DNA from: Streptomyces hiroshimensis
Lineage (GTDB): Bacteria > Actinomycetota > Actinomycetes > Streptomycetales > Streptomycetaceae
Assembly: GCF_014650335.1 (NCBI RefSeq)
Contig: NZ_BMUT01000002.1
Coordinates: 234,725-298,724 of the forward strand
Length of the DNA stretch: 64,000 nt
Reading direction: 5' to 3'
This document shows positions 41,201-48,786 of the stretch, one piece after another (the first letter of the stretch is position 1; every line of letters begins with the position of its first letter). Position numbers and translations under genes: made by a program. Under the pieces are notes generated by a model, which made no database searches, was not told the DNA's origin, and worked only from the letters and a program-made list of their open reading frames with translations.

Positions 41201-44200
41201 GCCCGTCGGGCAGGATGAGCAGCCGGTACGGGACGCTGCCGCCGGCACCGTCCGCGGCCCGGCCCTTGGAGAGCAGGCCCTGAGTGGTGCCGAGGGCATC
41301 GGTGCGGCAGAACACCTCAAGGGTGAGGTCGCCGGTGACGTCGAGGGCGTCGTTGTCGGGCACCTCCAGATAGGCGCCGTCGGCGAGCTCGACCGCCCAC
41401 GACTGCTCGTAGGCGGCGGCCAGGTGGGTCCACTCGCGCAGAGGGAAGGCGGCGCGGGTGGCGGTGAGGCGGTTACCCACAGCGGCGACGATGCGGTAGC
41501 CGGGGGCCTCGCCGGAGGTGAGCACCTCGGGGGCGGTGGCGGTGGTGACGGTGCCGCGCAGGGTGACGGTGTAGTGCTGCGGCGAGCGGTCGGTGACGAC
41601 CGGCTTGCCGTCGGGCCCGGAAGCCGGCCCCGTGCAGGACCAGCAGCCCCAGAGGCCGTTCTCGTCGCCCTTGAGCCGCATCCCCATCCGCTCACGGATC
41701 TCGGTGGCGGTACGGGCGGTCGCCCACAGCCGGACCTCGTCCATCTCGACGCGCGCGTAGTCCGGGATCCAGCCCGCGTGGGAGCTGCCGAAGCTGAAGG
41801 GGCCGCCTCCCCGGTACTCGCGCGTCGCCGTGCGCCGGGCGACCTCCGCGCCGTCCCGGTAGATCACCTGCTCACGGGAGGCCTTCGTGTAGACGCAGGC
41901 CCAGTGGTGCCAGGCGGTGTCGGTGTACTTCTCCTTCGTGTCGAGGTCGTCCCCGTAGAAGGCGAAGGTGAAGGCGCCGTCCGCGCGGAAGCCGATGTGC
42001 AAGGAGGAGCTGTCGGCGGCGTGGGACGTGCCGTGGCCGACCACGATCTGCGGGCGGCCGTCGGGGGCCGTGGGCCTCCGTGCCCAGAACTCGACCGTGA
42101 AGTCGCTTGAGGACATGTCGAGCTGCGTGTCCGTGACGGCGATGCCGTTCTTGCCGTCGAAGGACAGGGCGGGGGTCGCGGGTGGCGCGGGCGGGGCGAA
42201 CAGGCCGAGGGTGTACGGGTTGTCGCCGGTGCCGCCGGTGTTGGCGTGGACGATGCGGGCCGCGCCGGGCACCCGCTCGGGGTTGACCCACGCCTCCAGG
42301 GTCAGGTCACCCGTCGCGGCGACGCGGTCCAGCCGCTCGTCCATGGCCAGGACGTTCTGCCGGCCGTCGAAGGCGTACGCCCGGCCGGGCTTGTCCGCGC
42401 GCCAGCGGGGGCCGTGACCGGTGACGAGGTCGGGCACCGCGCCGAGCGGCACCTCCTGCGCCTTGCCGGGGTCGACGACCAGGAGCCGGGAACCGGCGGA
42501 CAGCGGCACACCGGGGCGGTTGCTCTCTGCCTGCTGTGCGTAGTCGTACGCCTGGCCCGCCGCACCGTTGACGACGGCGGCGAAGTCGGCGGCCCGGCGC
42601 GGCAGCCGCCGCCAGATCTCGCTCTCCTTGCCGCGCCGGATCGTCAGCTCGCACAGCCCGGCGTCGCCGACGTCCATGATGAGGATGTCCAGGCCGGCGA
42701 GGTCGGTGCCCGCGTCGCGGGCGGCGAACGTCATCGCGGTGCCGTCGGGGCCCGCGAACTGCCGGGTGGCACGGGAGACGAGGGTGTCGTAGTACGTGGC
42801 GAAGAACTGCCCGTTGGCGCCCCGGAAGTACAGCACGACGCTGCCGGTGGCGCTGTCCAGCAGATACGGGCGGTCGGCGCCGCGGGCGAACTCCAGCAGG
42901 GCGCCGGAGCAGCTGAGACCGGTGCGGTCGACGGCGAGCTGCGGCATCGGCAGGGCGATGTCGTCGGCGCCCTTGAGGCCGCCGGTCAGGCGGGCGAGCT
43001 CCTCGCGCTTGGCGGTCAGCTCGGCCTGGATGACGGCCAGCTCGCGCTGGAGCCGGTCGATCTTCTCCTGGCCCGCGTCGGCCTGGCGCAGGCGGGCCTC
43101 GGCGAGCGCGAGGCGGTCGTGCAGGCTCCGGAGCTCGGAGTCGTAGACGCAGGGCCGGACCCGCTCCATGACGACCGCACCCTCGCCGCTGGAGGTGACC
43201 GTGCCGAGGTCGTACTGGACCACCCGGTCGCGGTTGATGCGGTCGATGGCGCTGATCGCCTTGCCGCTGTAGCGGTTGACGAGGGCCGAGCGGCCGTCGC
43301 CGAGGTCGCGGACGGTGAAGTGGCTGTTCCAGCCTCTGATGTTGCGCCGCCACAGGACCAGCTCGGCGCCGTTGTCCCGGCTCTCGTCGCGCACGTGCAC
43401 GTCGAGCGCGCCCGCCTCGTTCATCATGAAGTAAAGGGGGTAGCCGTCATGGCTGCCGCCGAGCTCGACGAAGTGCCACACGGTGGTGGCGTCGTCCTTG
43501 TCGGCGGTCCTGACCAGCGGGGCCTCGTTCTGGAGGCGGCCCGACACCGCGAGGTAGAGATCCTGGCCGTCGCGCTGCTGCGTGAACCGCACGCGCCAGA
43601 ACCACGCCAGCGGGTTGTCGTCCAGCCGGGCCTTGAGCGCGTCGCGCTCCTCCCGCGCCTGCTGGGCGTCCGCGGTCTGCGGCGCCAGCCGCGCGATCTC
43701 GGTCTCCTTGCCCGCGGCCGCCCGGTCCAGCTCCCGCACCTGCGCGTCCAGCTGGCTGATCGCCTCGACGTCGCCACTGGCCTCCGGCGCGGCCAGCACC
43801 GGCAGCGCCAGCTCGTCCGGCACCTGCGCGAGGCGGCCGTCCCGGCCGACGCCGAAGTCGACGGTGGCCGCGTACGCCTCGTCGGTGGCGGCGCCGGTCT
43901 TCGGGTCGGGCCCGGACGTGGCGTACGACAGGAGGACGCGCGCCTGGCGCTTGGCCGGCTTGGGCTCCTGCCCGTAGCCGACGGCGGTCTCCTCCTGCTG
44001 GTGGTAGAGGACGGCGGACAGGCCGGAGACGACCGCGCGGCCGGTCACGGCGAAGCTGTCGCGTCGCACGCCGGGGTGGTCACCGACGGGCGCCTGGGAG
44101 GTCACCCACTTCGGGTCGCCGAGGAGCTCGCCGTGGCGGGCGCCGTCGGTCTGGTCGTGCAGGCGGGTGCCGGAGCCCTCGTCGAAGCGGTAGTAGGCGA

Positions 44201-45698
44201 CGAGGCCGGAGTCGTCGCCGATGAGGCGGAGGCCCTTGTCGCGCTTGAGCTCGTCGGGGGTGCGGGCGCGGTCCCAGATCCGCACCTCGTCGAGCTCGGC
44301 GCGGGCGCCCTGGGCGAGGGCGCGGCCCAGCAGGAGGGGGCCGGTGCCGGTGTAACCGGAGTCCGTGGTGCGGCTGCCGGCCTCCTCGCCGTCACGGTAG
44401 ACGGTCTGCCGGCGGCTCTTGTGGTCGTAGACGCAGGCCCAGTGGTGCCAGGCGGTGTCCGTGACGGGGTCGTCGCAGTTGAGGTCGTCGGCGTAGAAGG
44501 CGAAGGTGAAGCGGTCGTCCTCGCGGAAGCCGATGTGCAGGGACTTGAGCGGGCTGCCCGACTCGTCTCCGTGGCCGATCAGGAACTCCTGGCGGCCGTG
44601 GGCGGTGCGCCGCGCCCAGAACTCGACGGTGAAGTCGCGGCCGGCCAGCTCCGGCCCCTCGGCGACGCGCACATGGGCGTCACCTTCGCCGAAGGCCAGC
44701 GCGGTCTCCGCGTGCCCCTCCGTGCTCACCACGGGTATCAGCGGCTGCCCGGTGAACGGGCAGGTGCCGGGGGAGCGTTCGTAGACGGCGTCGCGGTGGG
44801 CAGGGTCGGGGCTCGTCCAGGCCTGGGTGCCCTGGAGGTTGAACAGCCCGTCGCGGCCCTGCTCGACGTTGAAGGAGTCGATGCGGCCGGTGGCGTCGTT
44901 GTGCGCGAAGACCTGCCAGCGCTGCTGCCCGTGTACGGCGGTGGGGACCAGCAGCGCGGCGAACCGCCCGCCGGAGAGGTTCCGTACGAACGACAGCTCC
45001 TGGGTCGGCTCGCGGAAGGGGCGCCCCTCCATGTCCGTCGTGCCCAGGCTGTCCTTGGCCGAATCCGGCCGGTCCTTGTGCCGGCTGCGGCGGTAGCGGG
45101 CCTCCAGTACGGGCTTCAGCTCCCCGCCGACGAGCAGGAACCGGTCGCACAGCAGGGTGTCGCTCACCAGCGGCACCTTGGCGCCCGCGGCGTCCTTGAC
45201 GTAATCCGCACGCTCCGGGTCCCCGGAGGAGGCCCCGCCGGCCAGCTTGTGGACCGCGTCGGGGTCACCGGCACCCACGGACTGGCGCAGCACCACGATG
45301 TGGGTTCCGTCGGACAGCGCGTGGAAGGGGGCGAGCGCGGTGAGCCTGGCGGTGGTGGACAGGAAGGGGTCGCTCTCGCCCTCCTCCAGCCGCTCGCGAG
45401 GCCCGGCCTCGACCCGGCCGCCGCGCTTGACGGTCGGCAGCGCGGTGGCACCCGCGGCCGCGAAGCCCACGTCCGTGATCTCGGAAGGAAAGGGCAGCGG
45501 CAGGGGGTTCTCCGACCAGTACGCCGCGTCGAGTTCCCCCTTGGCCTCGTCGTGCCGCGCCAGATCGAGGACCGTGTAGACGAGCCGCCGCCGGTCGTCC
45601 AGGGCCAGGGCGACGGTGGTGCCCTGGTGGCGCACGGTGGTGGTGTGCACGTAGGAACGGTCGCTGTAGACCTTTAACAGATGCTGCTCGCCGGACAA
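38283..45698 (-). CDS. Giant multi-LamG protein with ricin-like and coiled-coil regions
   Basis: About 2471 residues from a TTG at 45698 that has AGAGGA six bases upstream. No signal peptide. LamG/concanavalin-like domains: about residues 336-476 (FTVEFWARRTAHGRQEFLIG, TAWHHWACVYDHKSR), 1133-1170, 1180-1310, 1436-1620 and 1673-1760. A ricin-type beta-trefoil-like segment lies near 693-850 (SGRLQNEAPLVR, ELVLWRRN, SGKAISAI), flanked by coiled coils. The C-terminal 650 residues are Gly/Ser/Val-rich amphipathic beta (SLSGSVGASVGTSFDVMGIG), which could insert in membranes; I cannot assign them. Codon 8 is TTA (45677-45675), so translation may need bldA. Confidence 0.9.
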   Translation of the reverse strand: MSGEQHLLKVYSDRSYVHTTTVRHQGTTVALALDDRRRLVYTVLDLARHDEAKGELDAAYWSENPLPLPFPSEITDVGFAAAGATALPTVKRGGRVEAGPRERLEEGESDPFLSTTARLTALAPFHALSDGTHIVVLRQSVGAGDPDAVHKLAGGASSGDPERADYVKDAAGAKVPLVSDTLLCDRFLLVGGELKPVLEARYRRSRHKDRPDSAKDSLGTTDMEGRPFREPTQELSFVRNLSGGRFAALLVPTAVHGQQRWQVFAHNDATGRIDSFNVEQGRDGLFNLQGTQAWTSPDPAHRDAVYERSPGTCPFTGQPLIPVVSTEGHAETALAFGEGDAHVRVAEGPELAGRDFTVEFWARRTAHGRQEFLIGHGDESGSPLKSLHIGFREDDRFTFAFYADDLNCDDPVTDTAWHHWACVYDHKSRRQTVYRDGEEAGSRTTDSGYTGTGPLLLGRALAQGARAELDEVRIWDRARTPDELKRDKGLRLIGDDSGLVAYYRFDEGSGTRLHDQTDGARHGELLGDPKWVTSQAPVGDHPGVRRDSFAVTGRAVVSGLSAVLYHQQEETAVGYGQEPKPAKRQARVLLSYATSGPDPKTGAATDEAYAATVDFGVGRDGRLAQVPDELALPVLAAPEASGDVEAISQLDAQVRELDRAAAGKETEIARLAPQTADAQQAREERDALKARLDDNPLAWFWRVRFTQQRDGQDLYLAVSGRLQNEAPLVRTADKDDATTVWHFVELGGSHDGYPLYFMMNEAGALDVHVRDESRDNGAELVLWRRNIRGWNSHFTVRDLGDGRSALVNRYSGKAISAIDRINRDRVVQYDLGTVTSSGEGAVVMERVRPCVYDSELRSLHDRLALAEARLRQADAGQEKIDRLQRELAVIQAELTAKREELARLTGGLKGADDIALPMPQLAVDRTGLSCSGALLEFARGADRPYLLDSATGSVVLYFRGANGQFFATYYDTLVSRATRQFAGPDGTAMTFAARDAGTDLAGLDILIMDVGDAGLCELTIRRGKESEIWRRLPRRAADFAAVVNGAAGQAYDYAQQAESNRPGVPLSAGSRLLVVDPGKAQEVPLGAVPDLVTGHGPRWRADKPGRAYAFDGRQNVLAMDERLDRVAATGDLTLEAWVNPERVPGAARIVHANTGGTGDNPYTLGLFAPPAPPATPALSFDGKNGIAVTDTQLDMSSSDFTVEFWARRPTAPDGRPQIVVGHGTSHAADSSSLHIGFRADGAFTFAFYGDDLDTKEKYTDTAWHHWACVYTKASREQVIYRDGAEVARRTATREYRGGGPFSFGSSHAGWIPDYARVEMDEVRLWATARTATEIRERMGMRLKGDENGLWGCWSCTGPASGPDGKPVVTDRSPQHYTVTLRGTVTTATAPEVLTSGEAPGYRIVAAVGNRLTATRAAFPLREWTHLAAAYEQSWAVELADGAYLEVPDNDALDVTGDLTLEVFCRTDALGTTQGLLSKGRAADGAGGSVPYRLLILPDGRLEFGFEEPDGKLVRFASTEALTAGTFHRIAVVRKGGRSMQERKGSKEITAAGADGKPVRQTVELVESVDLQEWQEVRFFVDGREAGTARYEGPGPKGNTGTLDLGRARDGLETHSFTGVVSEARLWGVARDAAQLGTPVSARDRGLTAHWRFEENAGNTAADTTGSHAARLRGARWTANPDPRGSVFRLYRNGVSVACDPLEPAGLPAAGFPDAGVPNADFADYGDAALSLGARLKDGKPGQPFHGVLEEVRIWRTARTQEQVLDNLFTRLRGEKEDLIAYWSFDRASTDETADLVRDEGLRGNHLTLRAAPARPAAVLSTAPVSSDTAQVRSALAAMRTPFHETVSGAPAVAEYADMQYTVKGEAFGVLKRAYGYLRDGRWHLVTGYKVGDLVSEWVSQVQFDPQLVGYVEGAPPVPSENLTPNTIDPDRATYDGVAAVEFTQAEQVVHSLSSAKERSVDAAFNFALSNEVDVDMWMIAAPLGFGVAKSMAKAKVSVGVRGSLEFSNSWADETAVSQGENTARAMKVELSGSWEDPLKPLNPSLGRRYVPVNTGFALVQSQTADVFALRLAHSGTLVAYRIQPNPDIPKDWNVVPFPLNPRYTKQGTLDGTIGYDERGRVADPDYADARDHGEYSYYKPREAYAIKRRIQREQQRLRGYYESVSTETHAPDPTAERAGRVLGGAIGGDTAPGKGRETAGSSTGEGFSRRDLVNTYVWTADGGFFAETTETTDAVSETTSGSYSLSGSVGASVGTSFDVMGIGINAQLDASVGGGMSVTRARGKEATRSFGLNVTCSPSGNVQQYDTNRKPVFDADGKPVNAPGKVDAYRFLSFYLGEDTEHFDTFFHKVVDPSWLENGTDPNAAALRQARQSDRKPPCWRVMHRVTFVSRLLPPVPADGAAPLERTMRQLDLESNYELVRRLDPYVRGAATGRAELAGAVRGALATHLPELTPHAEEVIGFLAQYYGVEG

Positions 45699-45913
45699 GG
45701 CGTGTCCTCTCACATGGTGCGGCCGGGAGGCCGGGCAGACCGGAACCCGGGGAAAGGAGCGGGGGACCCCCGCTGACCTGCGCCGCTCCCCGTCCGCGAG
45801 CGCAGCGATCACACGATTTACCGGCGGGATTCCCCCGTCAAGGAACGCTTTCCGCCACCCGGTCCGGAAACAGGACCCAGTGCGCCGCGGGGGGTGCGGG
45901 GTGGGAGGGAAGC

Positions 45914-46026
45914 AAAAACGCCCCTCCCGGAGAGAGGGGCGTGCGGTGTGGAGCGAGTGTCCCCGGCGGGATGGCGGGATGGCGGGATGGCGGGATGGCA
46001 GGACCCGAACCTGCGGCCAAGCGCTT
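45914..46026 (-). pseudogene. Decayed 3' half of tRNA-Arg(UCU) with its terminator
   Basis: 45997-46026 matches 49283-49312 (T arm, variable loop and part of the anticodon arm of the intact tRNA) in 29 of 30 bases. The acceptor end is split from it by four copies of an octamer (45965-45996) and is mutated (CGGGGAC for CGGGGGC). Then follow GGAGCGAG and a terminator copy (45914-45941) nearly identical to that of the real tRNA. The 5' half is absent. Such a displaced 3' half is what integration into a tRNA gene leaves at the far end. Confidence 0.85.
45965..45996. repeat. GGCGGGAT octamer, four tandem copies
   Basis: Perfect tandem octamers at 45965, 45973, 45981 and 45989, inserted between the acceptor end and the T arm of the tRNA remnant. 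Absent from the intact tRNA. Confidence 0.95.
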
Positions 46027-46117
46027 CGGCCGGGACATCCAGCCCTCCACGGCCGCTTTCCGTCCGGGCCACGGCCACTCCCCGGCGACGTACCCTCGGG
46101 GGCTCCTGTTCCGGCCG

Positions 46118-46390
46118 CTATTCCGTAGTGCCGCGGCAGAAGCCCTCGACGCGGAACCACAGGCCCGGGGCGTAGACCGCGTGGATGACGGCTTCCTCTC
46201 CCTTCGTGACCCGCAGGATTCTCAGGGTCCCACCGGGAAGTACGTCGTATTGGTAAGTGATCTCGGCATTACCCTCGACGGTGTCGTCGTAGGAGATGTC
46301 CGCCGTGCGATCGTTCGCGTATTCCTTCGGTGGACGGTTTTCCACCAGTTTGATGAAGACGCTCATGAGCCAACCGTACGGTCCTTTCAT
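46118..46390 (-). CDS. Small conserved-looking protein of unknown function
   Basis: 90 residues from ATG 46390 (GCGAGG just upstream; ATG 46366 is an alternative start). Sequence is mixed alpha/beta and soluble (KLVENRPPKEYANDRTADIS, EITYQYDVLPGGTLRILRVT, VYAPGLWFRVEG), with lower GC than its neighbours. I do not recognise the family. It lies just inside the tRNA-derived direct repeat. Confidence 0.6.
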   Translation of the reverse strand: MKGPYGWLMSVFIKLVENRPPKEYANDRTADISYDDTVEGNAEITYQYDVLPGGTLRILRVTKGEEAVIHAVYAPGLWFRVEGFCRGTTE

Positions 46391-46429
46391 GAGCCTCGCC
46401 CTCCGGGATGAGGGGAGGTCGCGGGCTGT

Positions 46430-46738
46430 TCAGACCTCGTCATTCGGCGGTCGGCCGGCCCCCGGAGCCGCCCCCGAAGCTCGGCTGGTCGCCAGCCAGG
46501 ACCGCGCGGGACCGGCGGGATGCGTGGTATCGACGGTGAGGTGGAGCCGGGTACCGCCTTCGCGGCCGGCCGGGTAGCTGCGTTGCTCGGTGGAATCGAA
46601 GCAGTGCCGGACGACTTCCGCGACGCGGCGGGCGGTCTCGGGGGACGCCGCGACGATGCGAATGTCGGCCCGTCCCGCCGACGGCACCGGCTCCGCCGGT
46701 GTGCGGGTGGGGGTGGGGGTGGCGCGTGCGGGCGTCAT
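46430..46738 (-). CDS. Small protein of unknown function, coupled to DUF5994 gene
   Basis: 102 residues from ATG 46738, which has a strong GGAGGAAG site that overlaps the end of the upstream gene. Pro/Thr-rich start, then ADIRIVAASPETARRVAEVV and GGTRLHLTVDTTHPAG, a compact alpha/beta core, then a Gly/Pro-rich end. Stop-start distance to the DUF5994 gene is 2 bp, so they form an operon. Function unknown. Confidence 0.72.
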   Translation of the reverse strand: MTPARATPTPTRTPAEPVPSAGRADIRIVAASPETARRVAEVVRHCFDSTEQRSYPAGREGGTRLHLTVDTTHPAGPARSWLATSRASGAAPGAGRPPNDEV

Positions 46739-46740
46739 GG

Positions 46741-47307
46741 TCACTTCCTCCGGCCGGAGCGTGGAGGCGGAGGCCCGGTCGGGTTCCCGGCCGGTGGCGG
46801 CGCGGTCCCACCCTCTGCCTCCCACTCCTCTTCGCGGTCTCGCGACTCTGTCGCGTCGTCGGCCGCTCGTTCGTCCTCCATCAGCCTGCTCGCGGTGAGG
46901 AGGCCTCCGGGGGCGGTCGCGGCGGACATCAGCCGGGCTGCCGCGGCCGGGTCGGTCTCCGGCGGGATGATCAGCAGGTCCAGGCGGTCCGCGGAGTAGG
47001 AGAACACGAGGAGCTTGTGCGGGTCCTGCTCGTTCGAGAACCACCCCACGTGCACCGTGTGCCCGGTGACGGGAACCTTGCGCGGGATCACGGGCCAGAA
47101 GGCCGGATTCACCGTGACGCGGGTGACCCGCCCCCAGGAGTGGTCCAGCCGCTCCGCCAGTGCGGGGAGCTCGCGGGAGAGGTCGCGTGAGCGGGGCCAC
47201 CAGGCGCCGTCCAGAAGCCCCGGCGCCGTCCCCGGCGCAAGGGACAGGCGGGCGGGCGGCGAAGGGGCATGATCATCGGTGATCGGATGGTCGATGGCGA
47301 CAGCCAT
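46741..47307 (-). CDS. DUF5994 family protein (copy 1)
   Basis: 188 residues. The conserved core LLDGAWWPRSRDLSRELPAL, WGRVTRVTVNPAFWP, HTVHVGWF and LDLLIIPPETDPAAAARLM defines the DUF5994 family of actinobacteria, whose function is unknown. The last 45 residues are a charged Glu/Pro tail. It forms a two-gene leftward operon with the 102-residue protein and faces a second DUF5994 gene 337 bp away. Confidence 0.85.
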   Translation of the reverse strand: MAVAIDHPITDDHAPSPPARLSLAPGTAPGLLDGAWWPRSRDLSRELPALAERLDHSWGRVTRVTVNPAFWPVIPRKVPVTGHTVHVGWFSNEQDPHKLLVFSYSADRLDLLIIPPETDPAAAARLMSAATAPGGLLTASRLMEDERAADDATESRDREEEWEAEGGTAPPPAGNPTGPPPPRSGRRK

Positions 47308-47643
47308 GATGCGAACCTGCCCCCGGGCTCGTCATCGACTGCCCGGCGTTGTGACTCGCCGGAAACGACACCCGCATGGAGGCCGGTGTACGAAGTGTTC
47401 CCGGTTTCCCCACCCTACTCCGGCAGGCGGTTCGCAGGCCTTGCGCGACCAGGGCAATCCCCGGGAGCGTCGGCGTGCGACGGCCGTGCGACGGCCGTGT
47501 GGCGGGCCCGCGGCCGGCCTGCGGAGTACCGTGGGATTACTGCGAGCGCTTCGCCCGGTGACTGCGACGCACCCCGGACGACGGCCGGACACGCCGACAC
47601 ACGCCGCACACACGCCGAATCCTCGGAGACAGGCGAGCACACC
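47308..47643. other. Divergent gap between the two DUF5994 genes
   Basis: 336 bp with no gene that I can support. It must contain both promoters. CGACGGCCGTG-type repeats (two copies at about 47479-47502) are visible, but no clear operator. Confidence 0.5.
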
Positions 47644-48120
47644 ATGGCCGATTCCGACACCCCACGCCTTCCCGGGCTTCTGCCGGACGCGATCCACCAC
47701 GCCGTGACACCCGGGACGGCGCTCCTGCGGCTGGAGACGACACAGGAGCGCGGGGGAGTCCTGGACGGCGCGTGGTGGCCGCGCTCCCGCGACATCGGTG
47801 CCGAGCTTCCCGGCCTGATCACCGCCCTGACCGAGCACCTCGGCCCCATCACCCGTGTCGGCCTGGACACGAGCGCCTGGGGAGAGCTCCCGACCCGGCT
47901 GACCATCGACGACCGGGTCGTACGCATCGATTCCTTCCCCGTCGGTGACGACACGGTCCTCATCACACGGGGCGAGAACGATCACTTCGCCCTGCTGGTG
48001 GTCCCGCCCGACGCCACGCCCGACGCGGCACGTGCCGCGATGGCCAGAGCCGTACGGGCCGACAACATCACCCGGGCCGAACAGATCCTCATCGACACCG
48101 GCAGCACCCGGCAGACCTGA
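47644..48120 (+). CDS. DUF5994 family protein (copy 2)
   Basis: 158 residues from ATG 47644. Same family core as copy 1: VLDGAWWPRSRDIGAELPGL, LGPITRVGLDTSAWGELP, RVVRIDSFPVGDDTVLI and LLVVPPDATPDAARAAM. Without the charged tail of copy 1. The pair is diverged (roughly 40 per cent identity by eye), so it is an old duplication or two separate acquisitions. Function unknown. Confidence 0.86.
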   Translation: MADSDTPRLPGLLPDAIHHAVTPGTALLRLETTQERGGVLDGAWWPRSRDIGAELPGLITALTEHLGPITRVGLDTSAWGELPTRLTIDDRVVRIDSFPVGDDTVLITRGENDHFALLVVPPDATPDAARAAMARAVRADNITRAEQILIDTGSTRQT

Positions 48121-48142
48121 ACGCCGGGGCGACGGCCCGGGG

Positions 48143-48565
48143 TCAGCCGAGGAAGGACAGCCGGACCCGGCCGTCGGCGCCGCCCCGGCCGGTGGTCACC
48201 AGAACGACGGACTGCGAGGCCCCCAGCTCCAGCTCACCGCCGACCACGGGCAGCGTGGCGTGCGGCGGGACCAGAGCCGGGAGCATGTGATCACGGCCGG
48301 GGCCCCCACTGCCGTGCCGCTCCCGCCAGCGGTCGTCCGGGGGAAGAACCTCACCCAGGGCCGCCAGCAGGTCGTTGTCGCTGCCCGCGCCGGTCTCGAT
48401 GACAGCCAGCCCGGACGTCGCGTGCGGGGTGAAGATGTTCAGCAGTCCATCTCGCCCGTGAGCCACCTCCCGGAGGAACACGGAGCACGCGCTCGTCAGA
48501 TCGTGCATGGTTTCGGTGGAGCCGGTTGTAACGTCGACAGTGCGGGTGGTGAAGGTGCCGGTCAT
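48143..48565 (-). CDS. YjbQ/UPF0047 family protein
   Basis: 140 residues. Conserved family blocks NIFTPHATSGLAVIETGAGS, then His in RERHGSGGPGRDHMLPALV and the end VGGELELGASQSVVLVT. YjbQ proteins have weak thiamine-phosphate-synthase-like activity and may bind metal via these His; the true role is unsettled. Single leftward gene between DUF5994 copy 2 and the STAS gene. Confidence 0.9.
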   Translation of the reverse strand: MTGTFTTRTVDVTTGSTETMHDLTSACSVFLREVAHGRDGLLNIFTPHATSGLAVIETGAGSDNDLLAALGEVLPPDDRWRERHGSGGPGRDHMLPALVPPHATLPVVGGELELGASQSVVLVTTGRGGADGRVRLSFLG

Positions 48566-48674
48566 GGTTCACCAGTACCCGCTGTACGGGAGCAGCGCTG
48601 ACGGCTGGACGGGTTGTTCCGCCAAGACTCCGCTTGCCGGAGTCGCCCAGCCGCCCGGCCCCCGCAAGGACCGT

Positions 48675-48704
48675 TCTGTTCAGCTCTGTTCAGCTCTGTT
48701 CGTG
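48675..48704. repeat. 10-bp tandem repeat upstream of the STAS gene
   Basis: TCTGTTCAGC at 48675 and 48685 with a partial third copy at 48695: one helical turn apart, 85-110 bp before the STAS start. A possible -10 TAGGCT lies at 48720-48725. May bind a regulator cooperatively. Confidence 0.5.
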
Positions 48705-48786
48705 ACGTACGGGCAGGACTAGGCTGCCGGGTGAGGCCCCAGCCCCCGGCAGCACCGAGATGTGATCCGCTCCGAGGAGGCACGTG

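Larger units (their letters stand above)
45699..46117. other. Gap behind the giant gene: promoter space and tRNA remnant
   Basis: No protein gene supported. 45699-45713 holds the ribosome site of the giant gene. 45914-46026 is a decayed copy of the tRNA-Arg 3' half and its terminator (listed separately). The frame of the giant gene is open to 46160 but would read through that remnant and has no protein-like composition. Confidence 0.7.

Noticed and set aside
42246..45677. 1143-codon frame antisense to the giant LamG gene
   Set aside because: Mirror of codon bias; no motif, and the sense strand contains repeated LamG blocks.
45914..46026. Functional second tRNA-Arg
   Set aside because: The 5' half is missing and the acceptor end is split by octamers and mutated.
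45699..46160. Upstream extension of the giant gene to 46160
   Set aside because: It would translate the tRNA remnant and octamer repeat, has no ribosome site at its start, and the TTG at 45698 is well supported.
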